Of a DNA stretch of 64,000 nucleotides, positions 23,201 through 35,699 are shown in pieces. Source of the DNA: Moringa oleifera (lineage: Eukaryota > Streptophyta > Magnoliopsida > Brassicales > Moringaceae); the NCBI GenBank assembly GCA_021397835.1, contig JAJFZO010000609.1, forward strand, positions 498,501 through 562,500, given 5' to 3'. Within the stretch, counting starts at the first letter, position 1, and the number at the start of each line of letters is the position of its first letter. The notes under the pieces were generated by a model. That model did not search any database. It saw only the letters and a program-made list of their open reading frames with translations, and had not been told where the DNA came from. Position numbers and translations under genes: made by a program.

Positions 23201-26200
23201 GAGACAGCATTTTATTCCCCAAGTACCCAAAAAGCATCCCTCTGTCTGCTATCCTACATAGCATTATTGGCTCTTTTTTTCATCTCTCTCCCTCTCTCTC
23301 TTCCTCTGCAATCTGCATTCACCTTTTGTCTTAATCCCTCTCATTTCCAACAACCCACTCCAAAAGCTTCCTCTTTTTTTTTTTTTTCTTTTTCCTTTTG
23401 TTTTAAACACCCAAATCAAGCAAGCAGCAAGTAAATAAAACAAAACTCTACTGATTTAATCTGCAAGGAGGAGAGTGATATATATTCGTGGGTTTTTGTC
23501 CATGCTTGGCGACCAGAAAACATGGCCTGAAACAATTTTCATTTATGGACTTTGAGTATTACTTTCTGTCTCATTTCTTCTCAACAATTTATGCACTTGC
23601 TTTTTTCTGTTTCTGTGTCTCTTTCTTTCTTTCTGGCTATGTTACCCATCTACAGGAAGCTGAATTTTCATCTAATTGCTTTGATGGAGAAGTTCTTCAC
23701 CCACACTTTCATAGCCATCAACAAGACACAAAACAAGGAGAATAGACAGCACATTTCCTAAGCTGATGTTTTGCCTTAGACATTTCTACAAACAACTTAT
23801 CTGCTTTGTGCAGCACATGCTTAGTCTTCTGACAGTCAAAGTCATGGGAATCGTCTGGATTAACATTTCATGCAATTAAGTCTATGAATGACATTATGAC
23901 ACTTAATTAATGGCTAAATGGGTTGCTGTGGAAAAGCTTTAAAAAAAAAAAAAGGTGAAACAGTGATTGAAGTGGGAGCACTCCTCCCTCCTACTGTTTT
24001 ACTCTCTTTATATATAATTGACAAGGTTCACTTTTGGGTTGTCAATCCTACTCCAAGTTAAAAGAGATACTGAGGTGGTCTTTTGATTGAAAAGATAGAT
24101 AGGGATTTGGGTTTCTTCCTTTTCCTTCAAATTTTTAATATTTTCTGTTGGGGGTGAGAGAGGAGGAGTGCTCGAATCATTGGAACATGATATTTGAAAG
24201 AGGGGAACGGATGGATTACTCTAGGTTGAAGAAAAGTATCCCTTTATGCATTAAATGAGATTGTGAAATGAATGTGACTTGTTTGGGAGCCTAATGATTT
24301 GGCTTGCATTTTCCCCTACAAATTTTCAACAAAGCACCAAAGGGATTTTTTTTTCACAAGTTACATTGATTTTGGAACATTTAGGCCCACCCACCTTGTT
24401 TTACCAAGATAAACATCAACTTGGTACCCACTTCTTCGTAACCAATGATAATTTACTATTCCAAAATTTGGACTCATCTATTTATAATGATTTTAATTAC
24501 TCAATTTTAAAATGAAGGCTCAATGAGGCCGAAAACTAGCTCCAAAGGCAAAGCGTCTCAACAACTAATATGAATCATTCATTTGGGTTAATGAATGTTT
24601 TGCTTTGTGTTACTAGTATCAAGTATAGGGATTGATTTATGTACCATAGATTCATAATATAGGGATTGATTTATGTATTATTAGGTTGGATGAAATTTTT
24701 GTACTGGTCCGAGCTTTGTGTTAAATTTTTTAATAAAAAGTTACAAAAATATTTTAATAATTTATAATATTAATAAATTATAACGTCTTATAATTTTATT
24801 AAAAATTCAACACGGCTCACTGACATTAAGTTGGTATATTTCCTTTGATTTTCAATAATGCATTAATGTTTTGAATAATATCCTAAACAAGAATATTCAA
24901 AATCATCGAATGTGCAACACATGCATGTGCATGCTTTTAGTGATTAATGGGACCGTTAATAATTTGTTTAGTTAAAAAAATATAAAATAAAACATATATC
25001 CCTCCAACAAGGTTAATGTCTTGAGTCGGCTAGCTTATAAGTGTGTTAGATAATTAAATTTGATTAATGTGAAAAAAATGAAAGCCGAAGTGTGATGGCT
25101 TGTTAACTTTTTGCAGGGGGCGGGAGATAAGAGTAGTCATACATACCAGGCAGACTCAAAAAGAAAAGCGTGCAACTTTATACAATAAATGTCCCCCCAG
25201 ACGTCCATGTTATTTTCCCTTTACTTTCACTTTCTTTTTGCTACAAAACCATAAATTCCAACTTCCTGTGTGACGGCAAGGACAAACCGTTTCTTTTCTT
25301 TTTCAATTACTCAACTCATATGCATGTAAATTGTTTCATTTTATTTATATAATATAAGATGTTTATAAAAAAACAAATAGTAGCAACATCAATAAAATTA
25401 AATAATTATCATGATATACATAGGATACTTACGTAGTAACAGTAGCGGTGGTCCTGCTGTTATATGCCTGCATCTGCACTGCTTCTCAAAAGAATTCAGT
25501 GCCCTAGAAATGTTATATATAATATGTTCATTACAATTAATTAATTTAATCACCAATTGCCCAAAAATTAAGGGCAGGCAGTGGTCCTCTAGACCCTATA
25601 CTTTGAAGTGGGGTTTGTGCAGTTGCTGCATAAACCTTCTAAATTTGTGGGTTTAATTGCACCTTTTGATCTTTTGGTTTCTCTTGTGTCTAAGTTTGCC
25701 GCAATTATTAATCATCCATGCAAAAGGGTTGTTGTTCCTACATCTCTATAAATCATAGCTCCTATCTATTGGGTTTCACAAACAGTTTTACATACAATTT
25801 TCAAACACTGAAAAATCTTAATTTTAGAGAATATTATTATTACAGATAATATTTAAATTAAAGAAATTTTACAATTATGAAAAATTAATATTATTTTAAA
25901 AAATGTGAAAAAATTACAGCTACAACAACATAAGTTAAATATACAACATTGATGAAGGGGCCAAATTGTGGTGGCTTTCCTATGATGAGAATTATTGATT
26001 TTCAAGTACCGCAGCTGCTGTAATAATAAAAAGTATCTGATTCACTTTTTGTTAATTTTTTAATGACTTTTTTATTTATTTAAGGAGCCAGAAAGATTAA
26101 AAAAAAAAAGAGTGAATAATTAGATGTTAACTGAAGTCCTCGTAGACCACCCTGATGCTGGCATGCATTTAAAGGTTCAGGGAATAATTTGGGCAATTAA

Positions 26201-26336
26201 AATTCTCAAGGAGAAGAGGGAAGAGAGCAGCGAAATGGGAATGTTTGGAGAGAAGCTTTTGCTGCTGAAATCTAAGAGAATGATTAAAGTGTGTGACTGG
26301 AAATGGAAAGCAAAGAAAGCGAAAGAGAAAAACACC

Positions 26337-26366
26337 AAAAGAAAAGAAAAGAAAAGAAAAGAAAAG
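26337..26366. repeat. (AAAAG)n microsatellite
   Basis: Six exact AAAAG units inside a wider purine-rich stretch (26205-26370). Confidence 0.9.
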
Positions 26367-27054
26367 CTATCAAAGTTATTAAGAATGAATCTCTCTCTAT
26401 CCCTTGCATGCAAAAGGATGACCATCTAATCCCAATCCATCATTACTGTCACACTTTCTTTCTTCGCTAATCCCAATGACATTCAATCTGCTTTTCTATT
26501 TTCTTTTCTTTCTTTTTCAAACTGGATTCATTTATCTTTTATTGCATTATCATTTTAATAAACAACCCATTTTATAATGACCTAAAAGCAAATGATTTCA
26601 AAATAAAAAAATCCACTATTAATCTGTAAAATAAAAATAAAATAAACAGTTTTTCTCTCTTCTTGAATACTAGATCTACTTTGGCTCATTCACCCATCTA
26701 CAATCGTCATTTTTGAGTACTATAGCATTTTTAACTAGAAATAAATTTTATTAAAATTACAAGAATTATAATTGCTACAAAAAGATCCTAATTTGATTGA
26801 GACGATTTTTCAGTGAAAATTATGGGATCTCCTCAATTTTGTAGCATTAAAAGTTCAGCATCGATCAGCATAATTTAGACCTGATCCCACCAGTTTAGCC
26901 AAGGTGATTTGCCACCATATCAACAACAATTCAACCAAGTATCAATCCAATAATATTCACAAGAGGAGGGGTGAGCGTTAATTGGTTTTAACTGAAATTA
27001 ATTTTGGTTAATTTGATTTGATTTTTTTGATAATAATTTAATGGATATGGTTTT

Positions 27055-27396
27055 TGATATAGTACACAGTAATATAGTATCCTATTTCGGCTAATATCCT
27101 ATTTTGATTGGGTATCTTAGTTTCCTATTTAGTCAATTTCTTATTTAGTCAATTTTCTGTTCTCTCAAGTTTCTCATTTAGTTATTTCCTATTCTTTCAA
27201 GTTTCCTATTTTTAGTTTTCCTATTCTTTTTGTATTTCCTATTTTTAGTTTATTTCTTACATTATTTAAAGACCTATTGTAATAATTAGAGGCAATTCAA
27301 TACAATTCATCAAATTTTCCTCTAAAGGTTTCACTTTCGGGTTTATTCTTTTATTTTATTTCGCTTCTACTTCGAAGCAAACCTTCAGCTGCACCA
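27055..27396 (+). repeat. 5' LTR of the chromovirus-like element
   Basis: Begins TGATATAGTACACAG and ends GCTGCACCA, aligning without gaps to 32161-32502. Contains repeated TTTCCTATT-type words and no clear TATA box other than A+T-rich stretches. Confidence 0.95.
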
Positions 27397-27416
27397 AATT
27401 GATATCAGAGCAAGGA
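27397..27416 (+). other. Primer-binding site (initiator-Met tRNA type)
   Basis: AATTGATATCAGAGCAAGG directly after the LTR matches the usual TTGGTATCAGAGC plant primer site with one G-to-A change. Confidence 0.8.
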
Positions 27417-27432
27417 TTTTACCCTTATTCTG

Positions 27433-29037
27433 ATGGATGACGACGGTTCTAGTGAGATAAAAGCCACTGACAATGAACGACGGTTTGACAAGTTCGAGCA
27501 ACGACTTGATGGGATCGACGGAACCCTTCATAATCTTGTGCAGATGATAACTGCAATGACTATGGAAGGAAGACGTGATTTCGTAGAGCAAAGACTAAAT
27601 CAGCATGACGACATAAAGAATGGTGGCCAACAAGACTTAAGTCATGCAGATTTAATTCCCAAAAATCCTAGGGAAACGAATCATGTGGATTTGCAACCTA
27701 GACACCAACCACCTATTGACTCAGGCTTAAGATGTCAACAGCAGCTTATAACAGGCCATGACGATCAATACCAACCCCAAATTGGCTCAAGAATTGATAA
27801 CGAAGCCCCAATTCAAGTAGGATGAACCATGAATCGTGATTTTCATCAGCATGTTCCATTACAGGTCTATGAACGACAAAACCGAAGAGCTCTTGTATGG
27901 CTGCGTAATGGTGAGTTTGAAGTTACGGATGCCCTTCCACCTTTTCGAGATGGTGATTTTCGACGTTAAGGTTGGAAGAATGTCTAACAAAAGCAGCTAC
28001 GGAGGTTGGATTATTCATCTGAAGAAGAAGAAGATTTTTATTTTAGGGACAGAGATCGAGGCCTACACACTCAAGAATTTAAGATGAAGATGAATTTACC
28101 AAGTTTCGATGGTCATTTAAACATTGAAGATTTTCTCGATTGGGTAAGAACTGTTGAAAACTTTTTTAATTATTTGAATATTTCAGAAGAAAGCCAAGTT
28201 AAGCTTGTGGCATATAAGTTGAAAGGTGAAGCTTCTGCTTGCTGGGAGCAACTTTAATATAATCGTCAACGCTAAGGGAAGCAGCGTGTTCGCACTTGGC
28301 CCAAGATGAAGCAATTACTACAAAGACGATTTCTCCCTCTAGATTATGAGCAGTTTTTATGTCAATAATATCAAAATTGTCGACAAGTCAATCATACGGT
28401 TAATGAGTACATAAAAAAATTCTACCGATTAAATGTATGAGTTAATTTGTCGAAGACAGAGGATCAACTGATTGCTCGTTATATTGGAGGCCTAAAGATG
28501 GTTATTCAAGATCGACTTGCTCTTCAAGGGGTTTGGACCATGACAGATGTGGTTAATTTGGCGATGAAAGTAGAAACTCAGGTCAACAGATCCATTATGC
28601 ATCCTCGGAATAACTTTCGACGACAAAATCAAGAAGTTTCTTTCGCTTTAAAAGAGTCAATGACTCTGAGCAGCAATAGTAGTCGAAATAAAAATACATC
28701 TTTGACTCAAAATTTGGCACAGAATCAAAATCACGCTTCAACCTCTGTTCGATCCAACATCCAAAGTAGTAACCAGCAGCATCGAGTCAATAATGATCCT
28801 TATGCACGCCTTAATCTTGGAAAGTGTTTTCGATGCAATCAATCAGGCCACCTTTCAAATCAATGTCCAAGTAGAAGATCTGTTAACTTTGCAGAAGAAG
28901 ATGGTAGTGATGAAGAACAAGTTCTTGAAGAAGAAATTTATAATGGTGCTGAGTTTGCAGAAGAAAATGTAGGAGAAGTGGTGTGTATTGTCCAACGACT
29001 GCTGCTTACCCCAAAGAAACTTGATAATACTCAATGA
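27433..29037 (+). pseudogene. gag of the chromovirus-like element
   Basis: Capsid-type gag starting at the ATG at 27433 (MDDDGSSEIKA), 36 bases after the LTR. The whole stretch stays in one frame but is cut by stops near 27823, 27967, 27982, 28255, 28273, 28363 and 28438. The capsid core carries MNLPSFDGHLNIEDFLDW and, after a stop, RYIGGLKMVIQDRLAL. The C-terminus has a CCHC zinc knuckle, CFRCNQSGHLSNQC, at 28825-28866. The stops are explained by CAA to TAA, CGA to TGA or TGG to TGA changes when compared with the expected family residues. It cannot make functional gag. Confidence 0.9.
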
Positions 29038-32000
29038 CACAAGATCTTTCGAACCCGATGCACTGTTCGTAATAAGGTATGCAATGTCATTATTGATAGT
29101 GGCAGTAGCGAGAATGTTGTCTCTAAAGCCCTCGTGAAAGCATTAAATTTGCAAACTGAGAAACATCCTTCTCCATATAAGATTGCATGGATTAAGAAAG
29201 GTTCAGAAGTTCAAGTACAAGAAGTTTGCAAAATTTCTTTGTCAATCGAGATATATTCCAAAGATGAGGTCGCATGTGACGTAGTGGAGATGGACGCTTG
29301 TCATATCCTATTAGGAAGACCATGGCATTATGATATTGATGCTACTTATAAAGGACGAGATAATACTTTTATCTTTCGATGGCTTAACAAAAGATCGTGT
29401 TACTACCACAATCTTAATCTTCGGAAGGCACCTCTGTTATTAAGGAAGATAAACCATTGTTTGCCATCATAGCAACCTCAAAATTCTTCAAGCAAGTTAA
29501 AGAGCCAAGCTTTATCGTCGTGTTAGTGGTGAAAGGCCAATCTGAAGAAATTATTGAGGTTTCATCCAAAATCCAGCAGGTACTTACTGATTTTACTGAT
29601 CTGTCTCCTAGTGAATTACTTAATGAGCTACCTCCTATGCGAAATATTCAACATCATATCAAATTAGTACCTGGAGCTAGTTTGCCTAACTTGTCACATT
29701 ACTGTTTGATTCGTAAGAGTATGAGTCCTTGTGCAGTTCCTGCTTTACTCACCCCGAAAAAGGATGGCAGCTGAAGAATGTGTGTAGACAGTCGAGCTAT
29801 TAACAAAATAATGGTCAAGTATCGCTTTCCTATCCCTTGTCTTAATGATATGCTTAACAGGTTAGAAGGTGCTCTGGTATTCACCAAACTTGATTTACGA
29901 AGTGGATATCACCAGATTCGTATTCGACCAGGAGATGAGTGGAAAACGGCTTTCAAAACTAAAGATGGTCTTTACGAATGGCTAGTGATACCTTTTGGGT
30001 TATCAAACGCACCCAGCACATTCATGCGATTGATGAATCAGGTTCTTCGTTCATTTATTAGAAAATTTGTGGTGGTTTATTTTGATGATATTCTTATCTA
30101 CAGTAAGAATGAAAGGGAGCACTTGTCACATCTCAAGGAAGTTCTACTAGCTTTATGAGCTAACAAGTTGTATATCAATCTTAAAAAATGCAGCTTTATG
30201 ACTGACCATCTTTTGTTCTTTGGCTTTATAGTAGGAAGAAATGGTATTCAAGTTGACAAGGCAAAGGTGAAAGGCAATTCATGAGTGGCCCGTTCCTAAA
30301 ACTGTGCATGAAGTGCAGAGCTTCCATGGCCTAGCCACTTTTTATAGGCGTTTCATTCGAGGATTTAGCACAATTATGGCACCTATCACTAATTGTCTGA
30401 AGAAAGGCCAATTTCAATGGGGTGACGCGCAAGAAAACAGCTTCTCAATAATAAAGAAAAAATTATGCAATACACCAGTGTTAGCACTCCCTAGTTTTGA
30501 CAAAGTATTTGAAGTTGAATGTGATGCATCAGTTTCAGGAATTGGAGTAGTACTATCCCAAGAAGGGTGTCTGGTAGAGTTTTTCAGTGAAAAGATCAGT
30601 GAATCCCGATAAAAATGGACTACGTATGCGCTAGAATTTTATGCTATTGTTCGTGCCTTGAAGCATTGGGAGCATTATTTGATTCAACGGGAGTTTGTGT
30701 TATACATGAATCATCAAGCTTTAAAGTTCGTCAATTCTCAAAAGATGATGAATCGGATGCATGCTCGATGGATTACTTTTTTGCAGAAGTTCACTTTTAC
30801 TATCAAACATAAATCTGGCAAAGAAAATAAAGTAGCTGATGCATTAAGTCGACGTGCTTCTTTACTAACTACTATGAGTACTAAGGTGGTTGGGTTTGAC
30901 TATTTAAAGGACATATATGCTATTGATGAGGATTTTGGCAAAATATGGACACAATGCAAAAGCAAGGAGTTTGCTTTTGATTTTCTCATCCAAGACGGAT
31001 TCTTATTTAAAGGTACGCAATTATGTATTCCTTGTTCTTCTTTACATGAGTATTTGATTAAAGAGTTGCATGCTGGAGGATTGGGAGGACATATCGGTCG
31101 AGATAAAACAATTAGTTTGGCTGAAGAAAGATTTTATTAGCCTCAATTAAAGAGGGATATCGGATGTTTTGTTCAGTATTGCCCAGTGTGTCAAAAGGCT
31201 AAAGGACAAATGCAAAATACTGGACTTTATACTCCTTTTCCTATTCCAGAGACAATTTGGCAAGATTTAACTATGGATTTCGTTCTTGACCTCCCAAGGA
31301 CCTAACGAGGAGTTGATTCTGTTTTGGTTGTAATCGATCGATTCTCCAAAATGGCTCACTTTCTTCCTTGCAAGAAGACTTCAGATGCTTCTTATGTGGC
31401 TCATTTATTTTTTCATGAGGTTGTTCGTTTACACAGTATTCCTCATTCTATAAATTCTGATAGGGATAAAAAAATTTTAAGTCACTTTTGGAGAACTCTA
31501 TGAAAATTATTTGATACGTCGTTGAAATATAGTACCACAAGTCACCCCCAAACCGATGGACAAACTGAGGTGGCTAATCGTACTCTCGAAAATATGATTC
31601 GATGTGTTAGTGGAGATAAACATAAACAATGGGATGCTGCTCTTCCACAGATTGAGTTTGCTTTTAATAGCATGCCTAATCGTTCGACCAAAAAGGCTCC
31701 TTTCGAAGTTGTCTACACTAGTATTCCAAGGCATATAGTGGATTTGGTTCGTCTTCCCTCTTTTCCTAATGTCGACCCTAATGCTGAGGAGTTTGTAGAG
31801 TGAATTCAACAGATTCATTATGAGGTAAAGAAGAATTTAAATGAGGCTAATCTTCGTTACAAGATTGTTGCAGACTAGCATTGACGTCTTAAGTTATTTA
31901 ATGAAGGTGATATGGTGATGATTCATCTCCGAAAGCATTGTTTTCCTGTTGGTACATACAATAAGCTCAAAGATAAGAAGATCGGTCCTTTTCACGTCCT

Positions 32001-32124
32001 TCAGAAGATTAGTGATAATGCTTACAAGATCGATCTCCCCGATGATATGAACATTTCCAATACTTTCAATATTGCTGATATCTTTGAGTATTTTCCCCCA
32101 AATGAGTTTTCTTTGCAGCCATAA
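29038..32124 (+). pseudogene. pol of the chromovirus-like element (PR-RT-RNase H-IN)
   Basis: Protease shows IIDSGSSENVVS (29089-29124). RT includes [26 protein letters not shown] and YFDDILIYS (about 30077-30103). RNase H includes [20 protein letters not shown] and [12 protein letters not shown]. Integrase shows the zinc-binding [13 protein letters not shown]...[19 protein letters not shown] and PQTDGQTEVANR, and a GPF/Y-type C-terminus to 32124. Damage: one frame change near 29400 in the protease/RT linker, a compensating extra base near 30268 (GTGAAAGGC for GTGAAGGC), and stops at 29035, 29772, 30156, 30610, 31138, 31303, 31501, 31801, 31876 and 31882. All of these stops read as C-to-T or G-to-A versions of conserved Gln, Arg or Trp codons. 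Confidence 0.92.
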
Positions 32125-32160
32125 AACTCAAGGGCTAGTTTTCTTCGAAGTGGAAGAGAT

Positions 32161-32502
32161 TGATGTAGTACACAGTAATATAGTATCCTATTTCGGCTAA
32201 TGTCCTATTTTGATTAGGTATCTTAGTTTCCCATTCAGTCAATTTCTCATTTAGTCAATTTCCTATTCTCTCAAGTTTCCCATTTAGTTATTTTCTATTC
32301 TTTCAAGTTTCCTATTTTTAGTTTTCCTATTCTTTCTGTATTTTCTATTTTTAGTTTATTTCTTGCATTATTTAAAGACCTATTGTAATAGTTAGAGGCA
32401 ATTCAATACAATTCATCAAATTTTCCTCTAAGGGTTTAGCTTTCGAGTTTGTTCTTTTATTTTATTTCGCTTCTACTTCGAAGCAAACCTTCCGCTGCAC
32501 CA
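32161..32502 (+). repeat. 3' LTR of the chromovirus-like element
   Basis: Starts TGATGTAGTACACAG just after a weak purine tract (GTGGAAGAGAT) and ends CCGCTGCACCA. Same length as the 5' LTR. Confidence 0.95.
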
Positions 32503-32937
32503 GTTTTGGTTCAAATTTTGTTATCAAAAAATTCATTTTTTTTAATTTTCATTATTTATTATATTTGTTATTATTATTAATTAATCATTAATTTATAAAA
32601 ATATAAATTTTTTATGACACAAATTTTATTATGGACTTTGTATTTATTAATTTATTGTATTATATGATATTTAATTTTATAAAATTAATTTATTGTTAAA
32701 AAAATTTAGTTTGAGAGTGTGTCCATCAATTTTAGTTGTATAACTCCAAAATTTTTTGTATGAATTTAATATCAATTAATTTTATTTTACTTAAATTTTT
32801 GTTAAAAAATCAATTGAATTTAATCGATTTCTTTTCTTAACATTTAGTCTATGTTTGATTTTTATTAACAAATTTGATTAATTTGGTTTTTGAAATTCAT
32901 ACTGAATTAACATAACTGACCAGAGAGGCTCACCCTT

Positions 32938-35690
32938 ACAGAAGAGATCAACCTATGTAGCATGCAATTCATAAAAAGGTTCAAATTTGACCGACAAGAA
33001 TTTTCAGGAAGGGACCAGATTTGGTCACTTGGGATCAGATCATCCTGTGATCAATGGGCTGTTAGATTGGCCCTAACAACTAAAGTAAATAACAACTGAT
33101 CTACCTTGAATTGACAGTTCAATTAAACAGTAATCAACAAGAAGAGTTGATGGCCAACGAGCCTTATTAGTGGTCAGCACTATTAAAGCCTTGTTCAGTG
33201 ATTAGCCTCAGGATCAAGAATTGAAAGGCTCAGCATTAAGAATAAAAAATATCATGAATTGGGAACTGGAGGGATCAGGATCAAGAATGAATATTAGCAG
33301 GTATGATTTCCTTTCTTGTAAATCAAAATTGTATGTATCAACTTGTTTTTTCACTTTCTATTTGTAGAAATAATTTCTGAGTATGCAATCATTTAATTCA
33401 GTAAAAAAAAAAGGTTGATTAGGCATTGATCTAGTAATGTCCAAAATGCTCAGTTTTGATTCGATCATCTATTTATAATTCTTCGATTTGACTTAATCCT
33501 GATTCGTCTATCGGTGATGAGTTCGAGTTTCTAAGCTTTTGAGTTGATATATGTAACATAAGCTGAATGATCATCAGTAAACAATAATTAATGCTTTTGT
33601 TTGTAGAAATAAACAATAGATTGATGTTCCAAGGTTTGATTAAACATTAGAAGCTACGAGTGTAAATTGGAATAGAAATGATGAAGTTCCAGTAATCAAT
33701 ATAGAAAAGCAACAGAAAGGAGAGAACAGATCAGTTTGGCTCAGTGTTGGAAGGAAAGGAATTCTGGAAATGAGATCAGATTCATGGTATGGAGAGATGA
33801 ATATGAGCCTCCGAATCAAGATAGTAATCTAATGCTGATAAATAAAAAAAAAAAAAAAGGAGGAGGAGCAACAAAAGAGGAATCATGTTTGGCATTCCTT
33901 TAATTTTTGTTTGAATCCAATCTCGATTAATATGGCAGATATTTGTGTTTTTGCTTTATGGTAACGGCATGATCTTTTCAATTGAATTTCACAAAAAAAA
34001 AAAAAAATTCATTGAATTTTGCTCTTCTTAAGATCATTAATTTGTATCTCTTTGGCTTGAGAATGGAAAGTAGCTAAGTGATGATGAAGCTCCTTTACGC
34101 ATTTTTCAGAAAATGTTTATAAGATGTGTGGAATTGAATGACGGTGAAGTTCTAGCATTATTCTCAAAATACTCATATATTTATAAATATAAAAAAATTA
34201 TTTTTTAAGCTTTAATTCTTTTGAAATTTGAAAAATGTTTTCATTTAATAAGTATTAATTTTGGGTGTTATGGAGGTACTAATTCTTTTTCATATGTAAT
34301 CGATTTTTGAATTTTTTCTTTAATAATTCAGATGATTGCTTTTTTTATTATTATCTATTTTAATTTTTAAAAATAAATAAAAATTGATGATTAGTCATAT
34401 TGGAAAAAAATTAATGTTAATTTCTTATTTTATTATTACTATTTTTTAAATTTTAAAAAAAAAATTTCCTTCATCCTAATTCATATAGAGGGTTTCTCAG
34501 TTGAAAACTTTACTTGTGATAGTTAACGATTCTATTGAAAAATATTTAAAAAGAATCAGATCAAATATTAAATGAATTTATTTTTTTAGTTTTTGAGAAT
34601 TTATGGGTTTCAAAGTTTATTCTTTGCTTGTATCATAATGCGAGGGGCATAATTGGAATATTTAATGTGCTTTGATATGCAATGCTTGATGTATGCTATT
34701 TGATTGCTTAAACGTATTACTCGCTACAAAAGATCTTGCATTCACCACAATGGCATGACATAACCTCTAGATCTGAACTTTAATCTTAGGAGGGATGGAG
34801 TAATTGAGACTTTTATGAAGCTACGTCGCTTTTGAAAGGGTTAGTATACTATCCCATTGAGATACATGCTATTATTTTTGAGGAACTCCTTGTTAGTGTG
34901 TTAAGGAGCAATTTGGGAACCCATCGATAGCTAGTCTTCTCTTGCATAACAGCATTTATCAAACTTAGTGAACCAAGCCTTAAGATAGAGCTAGACCTGA
35001 AGCTTAGAATGATCACAGAACCCTCACAAGACACGTACTCATTTTTACTTGTATTTGATGCTAATCTTTTTGTTGTTTGTTCAAAATTTCTCTTTTATTT
35101 TGCTTTAGCATGACATGCCATCAAAAAATTTACTATCCCACAAAACCAAAAACTAAGCCTTGAACCTTTGCAAGTGTCCTGAAGTAGTTTTGAGGTATTA
35201 ATTAAAGTCTATGCTCGACATTTGCTAGTTACTAAGTTTTCTAATGTCCATTTTTTCTTGCATTCATGCTAACCTAGCATGCATCATTCTATTCTTATGC
35301 ATACATGAGCATATGTCCCACCTTAAGGTATGTGTGATATTTCTTCAAATTTATTTCTTGTATCTATTATTTGTATTATATTGGGTTTTGTATTTATGTA
35401 ATTTTAAATATAAATTAAATAATTAGATATATTTTAAATTTAGAATCAAATTAATTTATATTTGTATAATTTTGCATTAAAATTATATAATTAATTAATT
35501 AGATAATTAGATTTTTAGATAGATTTTAGACTTACATTTAAAGTAGATAAATGTTATTTTTTAAAATATAAATGAAATTTAAATTAATATTGTATGTTTA
35601 TAATAGCAAATTACATAAATTTTAGACTTTAAATTTAAATGAGAGTAAAGTACTTGTTTTTTGTATGTTTAAAAATTAATATTATATTTG
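32938..35690. other. Intergenic DNA, no gene recognised
   Basis: Mostly A+T-rich with several homopolymer runs. A nearly open plus-strand stretch at about 34818-35075 (one stop) translates to sequence such as YYPIEIHAIIFEELL and EPSLKIELDLKL, which I do not recognise; it may be an old element fragment. Confidence 0.4.
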
Positions 35691-35699
35691 TATAATTTT

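Larger units (their letters stand above)
22351..26966. other. Upstream intergenic region of the SMXL gene
   Basis: No protein gene recognised. The section 23130-23450 is CT-rich and leader-like. Poly-purine and poly-pyrimidine runs occur at 23370-23400 and 26200-26370. A 20-base direct repeat of ATAGGGATTGATTTATGTA lies at about 24625 and 24659. The rest is A+T-rich. Confidence 0.45.
27055..32502 (+). mobile_element. Complete but dead Ty3/gypsy element, chromovirus-like
   Basis: A 5.45-kb LTR retrotransposon with two 342-base LTRs, an initiator-Met-type primer site, gag, protease, RT, RNase H and integrase in gypsy order, flanked by a perfect 5-bp duplication GTTTT (27050-27054 and 32503-32507). 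The integrase C-terminus ([23 protein letters not shown]) resembles CRM-like chromoviruses, and no canonical chromodomain follows before the stop at 32122. Lineage is tentative. The LTRs differ at about 20 of 342 positions (by eye, nearly all transitions), a middle-aged insertion. All coding frames are broken. Confidence 0.93.
26967..32937. mobile_element. hAT-like MITE split by a gypsy insertion
   Basis: The left end AGGGGTGAGC (26967-26976) is matched by the right end, whose reverse complement is AAGGGTGAGC (32928-32937): 9 of 10 bases. Flanks ACAAGAGG and ACAGAAGA agree at 5 of 8 positions, as expected for a worn 8-bp target duplication. Removing the gypsy element and one copy of its duplication leaves a MITE of about 520 bases (26967-27054 plus 32508-32937), A+T-rich and non-coding, with internal TTTGGTTCAAATTTT-type sequence. 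The GGGTGAGC ends fit a widespread plant hAT MITE family. This is inference from ends and length. Confidence 0.5.

Noticed and set aside
26124..26429. 101-codon frame rich in lysine and glutamate
   Set aside because: Purine-rich low-complexity DNA including the (AAAAG)n run; the opposite strand is equally open.
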